Source: Lunatimonas sp. (GTDB lineage Bacteria > Bacteroidota > Bacteroidia > Cytophagales > Cyclobacteriaceae). Taken from it: a stretch of 64,000 bases of DNA. The notes under the pieces were generated by a model that saw only the letters and a program-made list of their open reading frames with translations, had not been told where the DNA came from and searched no databases. How positions within the stretch are numbered: position 1 is the first letter of the stretch; each line of letters starts with the position of its first letter. The DNA lies in contig NZ_JAFIEU010000013.1 in assembly GCF_020832325.1 (NCBI RefSeq), forward strand, positions 62,001-126,000. The letters run 5' to 3'. Shown one piece after another: positions 43,451 through 51,537 of this stretch. The translations under genes and the position numbers were made by a program.

Positions 43451-44107
43451 ATGACCGAGACGAAAAAAAATCAAACGGATAAAAAACAGCAAATCCTGGA
43501 TGAATATATCAATTACGTGTTGGAAAATGGAAAAGAGCCTGCTTCGATCTTTAAGTTTGCCAAGGCGTTGAAGATGAAGGAAGCAGATTTTTATCAGTAT
43601 TTCACCTCTTTCGAGGCAATCAAAGAGGCTGTATGGGAAATATTGTTTGACCAAACCCTGCAGGAATTACAAGGCCAAGAAGTGTACCCTAGCTATTCGG
43701 CCAGGGAAAAACTGCTCGGTTTCTTTTTTACGTGGATTGAAGAGTTGAAGAAGCGTAGAAGCTACTTGTTGAGCGTGTACAAGGGGGGAATGAAGCAGCG
43801 AAATGCATTTGTACCTGAGATGAAGGTATTTAAGGAGAAGTTCAAGTCCTTTGCGAAGGATGTGGTGATGGAGGGAAAGGAAACAGAAGAAATTGCTGAC
43901 AGACCATTTATCACGGACCGATACGACGAGGCATTGTGGCTACAGGTGATGTTTGTGTTCCAATACTGGCTGAAGGATACTTCTCCTGCTTTTGAAAAAA
44001 CCGATGCAGCTGTGGAGAAATCCGTAAACCTAGCTTTTGACCTAATGGGCAAAAGCGCTGTGGACAGCTTCTTGGATTTTGCCAAATTTTTATACCAATC
44101 CAAATAA
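43451..44107 (+). CDS. TetR-family transcriptional regulator
   Basis: 218 residues. N-terminal HTH of about 60 residues (ASIFKFAKALKMKEADFYQ then YFTSFEAIKEAVWEILF), the usual TetR turn with FYQYF at the recognition helix. The C-terminal part is helical and acidic with no known ligand. Its stop is two bases before the AarF gene start, so both are coexpressed; this TetR-AarF pair recurs in Bacteroidota to my knowledge. A dyad upstream suggests autoregulation. Confidence 0.8.
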   Translation: MTETKKNQTDKKQQILDEYINYVLENGKEPASIFKFAKALKMKEADFYQYFTSFEAIKEAVWEILFDQTLQELQGQEVYPSYSAREKLLGFFFTWIEELKKRRSYLLSVYKGGMKQRNAFVPEMKVFKEKFKSFAKDVVMEGKETEEIADRPFITDRYDEALWLQVMFVFQYWLKDTSPAFEKTDAAVEKSVNLAFDLMGKSAVDSFLDFAKFLYQSK

Positions 44108-44109
44108 CC

Positions 44110-45429
44110 ATGACCAATACCCTGAAAGAGCAGAGCAGTATTCCGGTTTCTAAAGTACAACGCGCAGCTAAGTTTATCAAAACCGGCGCGAAAGTAGGCG
44201 GGAATTACATGAAGCATTACGCCCAGAAGGTGGTTAATCCATCCCTGACCAAGGACCGATTGCATCAAAACAATGCCGAGGATATCTACGATTCGTTGAG
44301 TGAACTAAAGGGTTCCGCTCTGAAAGTCGCTCAGATGATGGCCATGGATAAAAATATGCTTCCTACGGCCTACCAAGACAAGTTTACCATGGCGCAGTAT
44401 AGCGCACCGCCTTTGTCGTACCCCTTGGTGGTAAAAACCTTTAAGCAATATTTCGACCAAGCGCCGGATCAACTGTTTGACAGTTTTACCAGTTCTGCGG
44501 TAAATGCAGCGTCCATTGGTCAGGTGCATAAGGCAAAAAAAGGAGAACAGGAGTTCGCAGTAAAAATTCAGTACCCTGGCGTGGCGTCCAGCGTGCGCTC
44601 TGATCTGAAATTGGTACGTCCCTTTGCGTTGAGGCTCTTGAATATGAATGAGAGGGAATTGGACCATTACATGGAGGAAGTGGAGGAAAAGCTGCTCGAA
44701 GAGACCGATTACGAGTTGGAGATGCGTCGGGGAACGGAAATCGCTGCTGCTTGTGGACACATACCTCATTTAGCATTCCCAAAATATTACCAGGAACTTA
44801 GCAGTGTCCGCATCATTGCGATGGATTGGATGGAGGGGCTTCATATCAAGGAGTGGCTTCAAACCAATCCAACGCAGCAACAGAAAAATCAGGTGGGGCA
44901 AGCCATGTGGGATTTTTACCACCATCAGGTGCACGAGATGCAGCAGGTGCACGCAGATCCTCACCCAGGTAACTTTATCATTCAGCCAGATGGGCGTTTG
45001 GCGATTATTGACTTTGGATGCGTCAAAGTGATTCCACCGGATTTTTATCGAGGCTACTTCTCCTTAATCAAGAAAGACCTGTTACTTAATCAGCAAGAGT
45101 TAGATCAGGTGTTTTTGGACTTGGAGTTTATCTCCGGAAAGGATACGCTGGAGGAGCAGGCGTATTTCAAGGCCATTTTCAGGGAGATGATTCATTTGCT
45201 GGGCAAACCCTTTCACGTGGACCGATTTGACTTTGCCGACAACGGCTATTTTCAGGAGATTTTCAAACTGGGTGACCGGATTTCAAACGATAACATGTTC
45301 CGGAAATCCAAGCAGGCTCGAGGATCCAAGCATGGACTGTATGTCAATCGGACGTACTTTGGTCTCTATAACTTGCTCAATCAGTTGCAGGCCGAAGTAG
45401 ATACTACCAAGCCGGATTGGCTCAAGTAA
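44110..45429 (+). CDS. AarF/UbiB-type atypical kinase
   Basis: 439 residues. ABC1/UbiB marks: LKVAQMMAMDK (the KxGQ-type motif, here KVAQ), AASIGQVHKAK with the Ala-rich loop, AVKIQYPG (lysine), HADPHPGNFI and IIDFGCVK (the DFG-like metal site). Members of this family regulate isoprenoid quinone/lipid chemistry by an ATPase activity. No transmembrane segment is obvious at the C-terminus. It follows a TetR gene by two bases and ends before a bidirectional terminator. Confidence 0.85.
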   Translation: MTNTLKEQSSIPVSKVQRAAKFIKTGAKVGGNYMKHYAQKVVNPSLTKDRLHQNNAEDIYDSLSELKGSALKVAQMMAMDKNMLPTAYQDKFTMAQYSAPPLSYPLVVKTFKQYFDQAPDQLFDSFTSSAVNAASIGQVHKAKKGEQEFAVKIQYPGVASSVRSDLKLVRPFALRLLNMNERELDHYMEEVEEKLLEETDYELEMRRGTEIAAACGHIPHLAFPKYYQELSSVRIIAMDWMEGLHIKEWLQTNPTQQQKNQVGQAMWDFYHHQVHEMQQVHADPHPGNFIIQPDGRLAIIDFGCVKVIPPDFYRGYFSLIKKDLLLNQQELDQVFLDLEFISGKDTLEEQAYFKAIFREMIHLLGKPFHVDRFDFADNGYFQEIFKLGDRISNDNMFRKSKQARGSKHGLYVNRTYFGLYNLLNQLQAEVDTTKPDWLK

Positions 45430-45463
45430 TAGGTGCTTTAGTGGTTTCTTGTAGTTAATTGGT

Positions 45464-45509
45464 AAAAACAGCGGATTATGGTATCAAAGCCTAATCCGCT
45501 GTTTTTTTA
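45464..45509 (+). terminator. Rho-independent terminator after the AarF gene
   Basis: Stem cagcggatta (45469-45478) / taatccgctg (45492-45501), followed by seven T (45502-45508) and preceded by A-rich sequence, so it could work in both directions. Confidence 0.85.
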
Positions 45510-45614
45510 TTTGGAGGGGTAGCCTTATCTTTCTGCTGACTCGTATTAACTTCGGAGCTTCATGGCCTCTTTGATACGATTGATTTTCTACAAATATTGA
45601 ATTGAACTGTAATT

Positions 45615-46811
45615 ATGCCTCAGACGATTACGATGTCCGCTTCCGCGGTCAAGACCGAATCAGTGGTTCAGATAACCCCAATCCCTACCTATGTTTATGC
45701 ATCGGTATTTGCCAGTCTATGTATTGCGGTAGGTTTGCTGTGGGATATTTCTTGGCACATGAGTGTGGGTAGAGATGGTTTGTTTTCACCTCCCCATTTG
45801 TCCATGTATCTCGGCGCAGTTATTGCCGGCGTTTTTTCCGGTGTCAAGGTTCTGAAAACCAGTTTTTTTTCGTCAAAAGAGGAGCAGCGGGGGAGTATTC
45901 CATTTTGGGGCATCTTTAGGGGTTCACTCGGAGCTCTTTTTTGCATATGGGGCGCATTTGCGATGCTTACCTCCGCACCATTTGATGATTGGTGGCACAA
46001 CACCTATGGATTGGATGTAAAAATTCTGTCTCCTCCCCATTTGGTCTTAGGTTTGGGGATGATGATGATACAGTTTGGTGCGATGGTCAGTGTCCTTTCC
46101 GTTCAGAATAATCTTCGGGGAGAGGTTTCAAGGAAAACACAGACCCACCTCAAATGGCTTTTTGCTTTGTCCGCTGGATTTGTATTGGTGATGGTTTATA
46201 CGATCATTTCTGAATTTTTCTTTGTCAATCGGCTCCATGGCGCTACTGCCTATCAGGTTGCCGCGGTGATCTTTCCCCTGTTGATCATACCGGTGGCTTA
46301 TGCGTCACCTTTCCGTTGGGGGGGTACTGTGATGGCATTGGCCTACACCTTTCTGATGGCCGCAATGGTCTGGATATTACCGTTGTTTCCGGCAGAACCT
46401 AAATTAAGTCCGATTTACAACCACATCACCCATTTTCAGCCGTATCATTTTCCGTTACTGCTGATTTTTCCAGCCATTGGGATTGACTTAGCCATTCGCA
46501 GGTGGCGTACCCTCAACCGATGGGTATTGGCGGCCGTGTTAGGTTTGGTGTTTTTAGCGGTTTTTGTGCCAGTGCAATGGTATTTTGCTGATTTTTTGAA
46601 CACCGAAGTAGCGAGAGGATGGTTTTTTGGTAGGTCTTCATGGCCCTATAGCAGTTCCCCGGATTGGGCTTACCGATATGTTTTTCACCCAAACTATGTG
46701 TCTTCGGGAATGGATTTGGTAAAAGGTCTGGGTATAGCCGGATTATTGGGTTTGGTTAGTGCGCGGGTTGCGCTGGCTTGGGGTAGTTGGATGGAGCAAG
46801 TAAAACGGTAG
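45615..46811 (+). CDS. Multi-pass membrane protein with a duplicated W-x-x-x-WH...SPPHL motif
   Basis: 398 residues, about ten hydrophobic helices. Two copies of a motif sit between the first helices: WDISWHMSVGRDGLFSPPHL (43-62) and FDDWWHNTYGLDVKILSPPH (123-142). Both read D-x-x-WH-x3-G-x-D-x3/4-SPPHL, with Asp and His suited to a metal or redox site in the membrane. No family name comes to mind. The downstream gene follows after six bases and encodes a His-rich periplasmic partner, so the two probably act together. Possibly a metal or haem-type membrane protein; inference only. Confidence 0.7.
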   Translation: MPQTITMSASAVKTESVVQITPIPTYVYASVFASLCIAVGLLWDISWHMSVGRDGLFSPPHLSMYLGAVIAGVFSGVKVLKTSFFSSKEEQRGSIPFWGIFRGSLGALFCIWGAFAMLTSAPFDDWWHNTYGLDVKILSPPHLVLGLGMMMIQFGAMVSVLSVQNNLRGEVSRKTQTHLKWLFALSAGFVLVMVYTIISEFFFVNRLHGATAYQVAAVIFPLLIIPVAYASPFRWGGTVMALAYTFLMAAMVWILPLFPAEPKLSPIYNHITHFQPYHFPLLLIFPAIGIDLAIRRWRTLNRWVLAAVLGLVFLAVFVPVQWYFADFLNTEVARGWFFGRSSWPYSSSPDWAYRYVFHPNYVSSGMDLVKGLGIAGLLGLVSARVALAWGSWMEQVKR

Positions 46812-46817
46812 CAGCGC

Positions 46818-48455
46818 ATGAAACAGGCTTGGTATTGGAGATTAATTTGGGTATTCGTGTTGGTAGCGAACAGTGGACACGTGGGCAGCCCGGGGGTTGT
46901 CTATGAAGGGTTTTTGGGAAACCACCGGATGTTGGCGCATGTGGAGCCTCCCGATGTCATACCGGGTATTGCGGTAGTTACGGTGATTTTGCCCGAGAAT
47001 CCCGCCGGTGTCTCGCTGGAGGCTAAGCCGGTTTATTGGTCGGTAGGATTGGATGGAACGCCCACCTCAGACCCCTTACAAGCAGTTAAAGGAGAACCAG
47101 GCAAGTACCAACTCGATCTCTGGTTTATGGGTTCTGGTGCTTCCAGTGTGCAGTTGACCATGGAGGATGGGGGCCAGCACTACGAGGCGACCATTCCGAT
47201 CTTAGCCATGCCGACCGCACAGAAGGATATGCCCTTAGGTCTGGGGATCGTTTTATCTGTCTTGGGACTGTTTTTGGTAGTATTGATGGTGACCATTGTT
47301 ATGGCAGCAGTTGGAGAGAGCCTGCTTCCTGCAGGAGACGTTAATCCCGTTTCATCCAAGAGGAGGTGGGTGGGCCTTTTGGTAGGAACCTTCACTATGT
47401 TACTGATTCTTTGGGGAGGTAAAGTGTGGTGGGAAAGTGAAGCTGACAAATATCAGCGGAATATTTACAAGCCAATTCAGGGGGAAGCGCAGCTGGTGTC
47501 TGAGGGTGAGGGAATGTTTTTAGATCTGACGGTTGATCTGAAGGAATTACAGAATGGGGGGGTCTCCCGCAAAATGAGCTATCTGATTCCCGATCATGGT
47601 AAGCTCATGCATTTGTTTTTGATCAAAAAAGGGGGGCTGGACGTATTTGCCCACCTGCATCCAGAGCGGTTGGATTCCTTGCATTTTCGAACGCCACTTC
47701 CTGACCTGCCGCCTGGTGAATACCATGTATTTGCAGATATTACCCGTTTCACCGGGTTTGCAGAAACCATCGTGGCGGATTTGTATGTGCCGGAGGAGCA
47801 GCGTGTGAGATTTGCATCCCAGCGCAACGGTCTCGGCCGTGACGATTCTTTTTTGATAACCAATACCATTTTTTCGGCTTCAGGAACATTGGACAGTGAT
47901 TTCATGCTTTGTGGAACTCCGGGTATTCGCGTGGGGTTGGGGGATGGATTCGAGGCGATTTGGGAGTCCTATGTAGAGAAGTATGAATCGGGCAGATTGC
48001 ATACCCTTACCTTTGCCTTGTTTGACCCGGATGGGAATGCAGCGGTGCTAGAGCCCTATTTGGGTATGATGGGACATGCTGTGGTAATGAAGCACGATGG
48101 ATCAGTGTACATTCATTTGCACCCCACGGGCAATTACTCCATGGGAGCACAGGAGATGATGGTGGAGCGGTTTAAATCCCGGAAACAGGGCTTCCGTGGA
48201 ATACCCTCAGGGATGACGTTTATGGATAGTGTAGATCAGGTGGTGGCATGGCTGGAAGGGCTTCCTGAATTAGAACGGGATAGTCTGTTAATGGGGAATA
48301 TGGTTCACTGGTCGCCAGAAAGTCCCGATCACGAAGATCATCAACTTGTTAGTTTTCCCTACGCATTTCCGGAGCCTGGTTCCTATCGGATTTGGGTTCA
48401 GGTTAAGATAGAGGGAGAAGTCAGGCAGGCGGCCTTTGATGTGGAGGTTTCCTGA
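46818..48455 (+). CDS. Membrane-anchored periplasmic protein with duplicated H...HLHP motif
   Basis: 545 residues. N-terminal anchor (5-17), a first extracytoplasmic beta domain (35-130), two more membrane segments (141-165 and 185-201), then two Ig-like domains. Each Ig-like domain has the same layout: MHLFLIKKGGLDVFAHLHP (264-282) followed by PLPDLPPGEYHVFAD, and GHAVVMKHDGSVYIHLHP (419-436) followed by FPEPGSYRIWVQV. His265/279/281 and His420/433/435 are candidate metal ligands. It resembles FixH/YtkA- or CopC-like modules in style, with no firm family. Cotranscribed with the preceding membrane protein; a copper-handling role is a guess. Confidence 0.65.
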   Translation: MKQAWYWRLIWVFVLVANSGHVGSPGVVYEGFLGNHRMLAHVEPPDVIPGIAVVTVILPENPAGVSLEAKPVYWSVGLDGTPTSDPLQAVKGEPGKYQLDLWFMGSGASSVQLTMEDGGQHYEATIPILAMPTAQKDMPLGLGIVLSVLGLFLVVLMVTIVMAAVGESLLPAGDVNPVSSKRRWVGLLVGTFTMLLILWGGKVWWESEADKYQRNIYKPIQGEAQLVSEGEGMFLDLTVDLKELQNGGVSRKMSYLIPDHGKLMHLFLIKKGGLDVFAHLHPERLDSLHFRTPLPDLPPGEYHVFADITRFTGFAETIVADLYVPEEQRVRFASQRNGLGRDDSFLITNTIFSASGTLDSDFMLCGTPGIRVGLGDGFEAIWESYVEKYESGRLHTLTFALFDPDGNAAVLEPYLGMMGHAVVMKHDGSVYIHLHPTGNYSMGAQEMMVERFKSRKQGFRGIPSGMTFMDSVDQVVAWLEGLPELERDSLLMGNMVHWSPESPDHEDHQLVSFPYAFPEPGSYRIWVQVKIEGEVRQAAFDVEVS

Positions 48456-48466
48456 CTGGCGATCGA

Positions 48467-49534
48467 CTAGGGGAGAGACTTCGCTAACTTCCAAACCAGT
48501 GTTCTGGCTATTTCAGGCTGTTGAAACAAATTGGTCGTGCCGGTGAAAAACAGTTTCTTTTCGCAGTGATACAATGCAAAAGCACCCGTGCTGGAAGACA
48601 TCCCCAGTAGCGGTGCTTCTTGGCTAAAGAGATTAAAGAAACGCTTTTGGCTATATTGCTCCAAGCCTATACCTCTGCTGATTGCCCCGGATACGGGGAT
48701 CCACTGTCTGGTAAGTTCGGTATATTCGGGTGGAAACAAATGTCCGTGAAAGTAGGCACGGATGAAGGTCATGTGGTCGCTTGCGCAGCTAACCATGCTG
48801 CCCGCATATCCCAAACAGCTCATTATCTGCGGGAGGGATAGTTTCTTTTGATTATGGTAAAAATTACTGGGTGTCCGGTCGTGGTGGTCGGTGTACAGAT
48901 AGGTTTGCATGAAACCCAATGGACGGTGCTGCAACTCCAGCAGAACGGCTTCTAGCGATCTCCCCGTTATCTTCTCAATAAGTAGCTGGCTGAGCAGTGT
49001 ATTGGTGAACGAGTAGGTGGATTTTTTGGTCTTCAGCGGAGAAAACAGAGGTTTCATGCTGCCGACTCCTTTCAGGTATGCCTCTAGGGGAATAATTGCG
49101 TCCATGCCCGCCATCATCAGCTCGCGTAATGAGGCTTTTTTGTCCGGCCTGGCATCCAATAGATCCGGAAGTCCTGAGGTGTGGTTAAGGAGATGCCCAA
49201 CCGTAATCTGCTGAAAAATCCGGTCCTTCGGCCAGGGATTGATAGCCACCTGCAAGGACTCCGGCAAATAGTTACGCAACGGGTCATTGAAAGCTACTTT
49301 GCCCCGAGCTTTTAGTTTTAATAGGATGGCGGCAAAGTGCATTTCCGATAACTCTCCCAAAAAATAGGGCTGGGTAGGTTTTCCGGAACCAGATGAAGCG
49401 GTCCACAAAAAATCGTTGCCCATGTCTCCATGAATCTGTACTACAGCCTCTTTAAGTGCATTTTCGGTGACAAACTGTCTCCAGGTCTTTCCCAGTGATG
49501 CCTCTATTGCGTTCTCTACCTTCGTGAATCCCAT
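48467..49534 (-). CDS. Beta-lactamase-fold protein with lost catalytic motifs
   Basis: 355 residues, no signal peptide. The fold of serine hydrolases/class C beta-lactamases is clear from GHLLNHTSGLPDL (113-125) and LLIEKITGRSLEAVL. But the SxxK site, expected just before AAILLKL, reads GELSEMHF (60-67) with no serine-lysine pair. The YxN motif reads YSF (174-176), and the C-terminal HxG reads MSS in GMSSSTGAF. It is therefore probably not an active esterase or lactamase; it may bind or regulate. Convergent with the His-rich pair, 12 bases away. Confidence 0.75.
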   Translation of the reverse strand: MGFTKVENAIEASLGKTWRQFVTENALKEAVVQIHGDMGNDFLWTASSGSGKPTQPYFLGELSEMHFAAILLKLKARGKVAFNDPLRNYLPESLQVAINPWPKDRIFQQITVGHLLNHTSGLPDLLDARPDKKASLRELMMAGMDAIIPLEAYLKGVGSMKPLFSPLKTKKSTYSFTNTLLSQLLIEKITGRSLEAVLLELQHRPLGFMQTYLYTDHHDRTPSNFYHNQKKLSLPQIMSCLGYAGSMVSCASDHMTFIRAYFHGHLFPPEYTELTRQWIPVSGAISRGIGLEQYSQKRFFNLFSQEAPLLGMSSSTGAFALYHCEKKLFFTGTTNLFQQPEIARTLVWKLAKSLP

Positions 49535-49874
49535 GTAGTGATACGTTTCAATATGAAATATACTAAATGTGGGTTACAAATCAATGTAAGGTGCATAGGT
49601 TCATCATTTCTTTATATGAAAGGCTGTGTTGTTCTGATAGGGTGCCGAAAGTACGTGTCATTGCGATGTTTGGCGCTATAGGGATGCCCACAAGTTGGTG
49701 TCACAGCGGCGAAAATATCACGTATTAGAAGACAACTATTTCCCATTGCGCGTCATTACTTTTCGGAATTCCTATTTCAGTAAACGCTTATTTCATTATA
49801 TTGCAGGCCGTATTTTCACGCTGCAAACGTTTGTTTTGTCAATAGTGTAAACCCATAAACATTTTAAACCATTC
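49535..49874 (+). other. 340-base regulatory region upstream of the xylose genes
   Basis: No coding frame. It carries the divergent leader of the beta-lactamase-fold gene and the control region of the xylose operon, including CAAACGTTTG (49824-49833), a perfect LacI/CcpA-type dyad, and AAACGCTTAT at 49783-49792 as a possible half-site. No exact TAnnTTTG box is seen. Confidence 0.5.
49824..49833 (+). promoter_or_regulatory. LacI-type operator of the xylose operon
   Basis: CAAACGTTTG is a perfect palindrome with a central CG, the usual core of LacI-family sites. It is 41 bases upstream of the symporter start. No LacI-family gene lies in the window. Confidence 0.5.
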
Positions 49875-51518
49875 ATGAACTTTACCTCATTAGACCTAAC
49901 CATCTTCATTGGATATTGTCTTCTGATTATTTTGATGGGCTATTTTGTATCCCGTGAGAAAAAAGGACACGTCAAAAATTCCAATGATTATTTCCTCGCA
50001 TCCAAGGCACTTCCCTGGTGGGCGGTGGGAGCTTCCCTGATCGCTTCAAACATTTCCGCAGAGCAATTTATTGGCATGTCTGGCTCGGGCTATGCCTTGG
50101 GCTTGGCGATTTCCACCTATGAATGGATGGCTGCGGCTACCTTGATCATTGTGGCGATTTTCTTTCTTCCCATTTATCTGAAGGAAGGAATTAGCACCAT
50201 GCCTCAGTTTCTACTCAAACGCTATGACAGCCGTGTGCGTACCACTATGGCTATTTTTTGGTTGCTGGTGTATGTCTTTGTAAATCTCACTTCGGTGTTG
50301 TACCTGGGAGCTTTGAGTTTGAATACCATCCTGGGTGTTCCTCTGGGTTATGGCATTGCCGGTTTAGCCGTTTTTGCCATGCTCTATTCCATTTACGGGG
50401 GATTGAAAGCGGTAGCATGGACAGATGTCATTCAGGTGTTTTTCCTAGTGGCGGGTGGTCTGGCCACAACCTATTTGGCACTTAGTATTGTTGGCGATGG
50501 AGATGTTTGGGGTGGGTTTACATCCTTGGTGAAGGAAGCTCCCAAGCATTTTAAGATGATTATTTTCGAGGGAGAGATGATGATTCCTGATGGGGCCGGG
50601 GGTGAGAGGGATGCTTATCTGGATTTACCGGGGTTAAGTGTATTGATTGGCGGCATGTGGGTAGTAAATCTAAACTATTGGGGATTCAACCAATACATCA
50701 CGCAGCGAGCCTTGGCAGCCAAATCCTTGAATGAAGCGCAAAAAGGGATGGTTTTTGCTGGTTTTCTGAAACTGTTGATGCCTTTGATCGTCGTTATCCC
50801 CGGAATTGCGGCTTATGTGATCGTGCGGGAGGGTCTAGATACCTCCTTTATTCAGTCAATGACGGATCCCGAGGCGGGAATCATCAAATCGGACCGAGCC
50901 TATCCCACCTTGCTGCAACTGTTGCCGACGGGGCTGAAGGGCTTGGCGTTTGCGGCATTGACAGCAGCGATCGTTTCTTCTCTGGCTTCCATGGCTAATA
51001 GTACCTCGACTATCTTCACTTTAGATATCTACAAGAACTTCTTCGATACCAAAGCAAGTGAAAAGAAGCAGGTGCGTGTGGGAAGAATTACAGCCATTGC
51101 AGCCTTTTTCCTTGCGGCCTTGGTGGCGCCCGCCCTAAGGCAGTTGGATCAGGCGTTTCAATACATTCAGGAATACACCGGTTTTGTGTCTCCGGGCGTT
51201 TTTGCGATATTTATATTTGGGTTTTTCTGGAAAAAAACCACCTCCAATGCTGCACTTACTGCTGCTGCGCTGACCATTCCACTTTCTACGCTGTTTAAGT
51301 TTATGGCACCTGGATTGCCGTTTATTGACCGCATGGGGGTGGTATTCTTGATTATTTCAGCCGTGATTATTGGAGTGAGTTTGTACGAAGGAAAAGGCAA
51401 AGACCATCCCAATGGCATTGAGATTACACCAGATCTGTTTAAGACCAGTACCAAGTTTAAGATAGGGGCTATATTGATTGCGGGAATCCTTGCAGCCCTT
51501 TATACCGTTTTTTGGTAA
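49875..51518 (+). CDS. Na+/sugar symporter (SSS family), probably for xylose
   Basis: 547 residues, about 14 helices. The N-terminal segment reads YFLASKALPWWAVGASLIAS with NISAEQFIGMSGSGYALG, the SSS/SGLT sodium and sugar-site helix; later NYWGFNQYITQRALAAKS is another family mark. It brings a sugar in with Na+ across the inner membrane. Directly followed by xylB and xylA, so D-xylose is the likely substrate. First gene of the operon, behind a LacI-type operator. Confidence 0.88.
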   Translation: MNFTSLDLTIFIGYCLLIILMGYFVSREKKGHVKNSNDYFLASKALPWWAVGASLIASNISAEQFIGMSGSGYALGLAISTYEWMAAATLIIVAIFFLPIYLKEGISTMPQFLLKRYDSRVRTTMAIFWLLVYVFVNLTSVLYLGALSLNTILGVPLGYGIAGLAVFAMLYSIYGGLKAVAWTDVIQVFFLVAGGLATTYLALSIVGDGDVWGGFTSLVKEAPKHFKMIIFEGEMMIPDGAGGERDAYLDLPGLSVLIGGMWVVNLNYWGFNQYITQRALAAKSLNEAQKGMVFAGFLKLLMPLIVVIPGIAAYVIVREGLDTSFIQSMTDPEAGIIKSDRAYPTLLQLLPTGLKGLAFAALTAAIVSSLASMANSTSTIFTLDIYKNFFDTKASEKKQVRVGRITAIAAFFLAALVAPALRQLDQAFQYIQEYTGFVSPGVFAIFIFGFFWKKTTSNAALTAAALTIPLSTLFKFMAPGLPFIDRMGVVFLIISAVIIGVSLYEGKGKDHPNGIEITPDLFKTSTKFKIGAILIAGILAALYTVFW

Positions 51519-51537
51519 GTAAAATGAATCTTTTATT

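Noticed and set aside
43762-44268. 168-residue minus-strand frame
   Set aside because: Opposite strand of the TetR/AarF genes.
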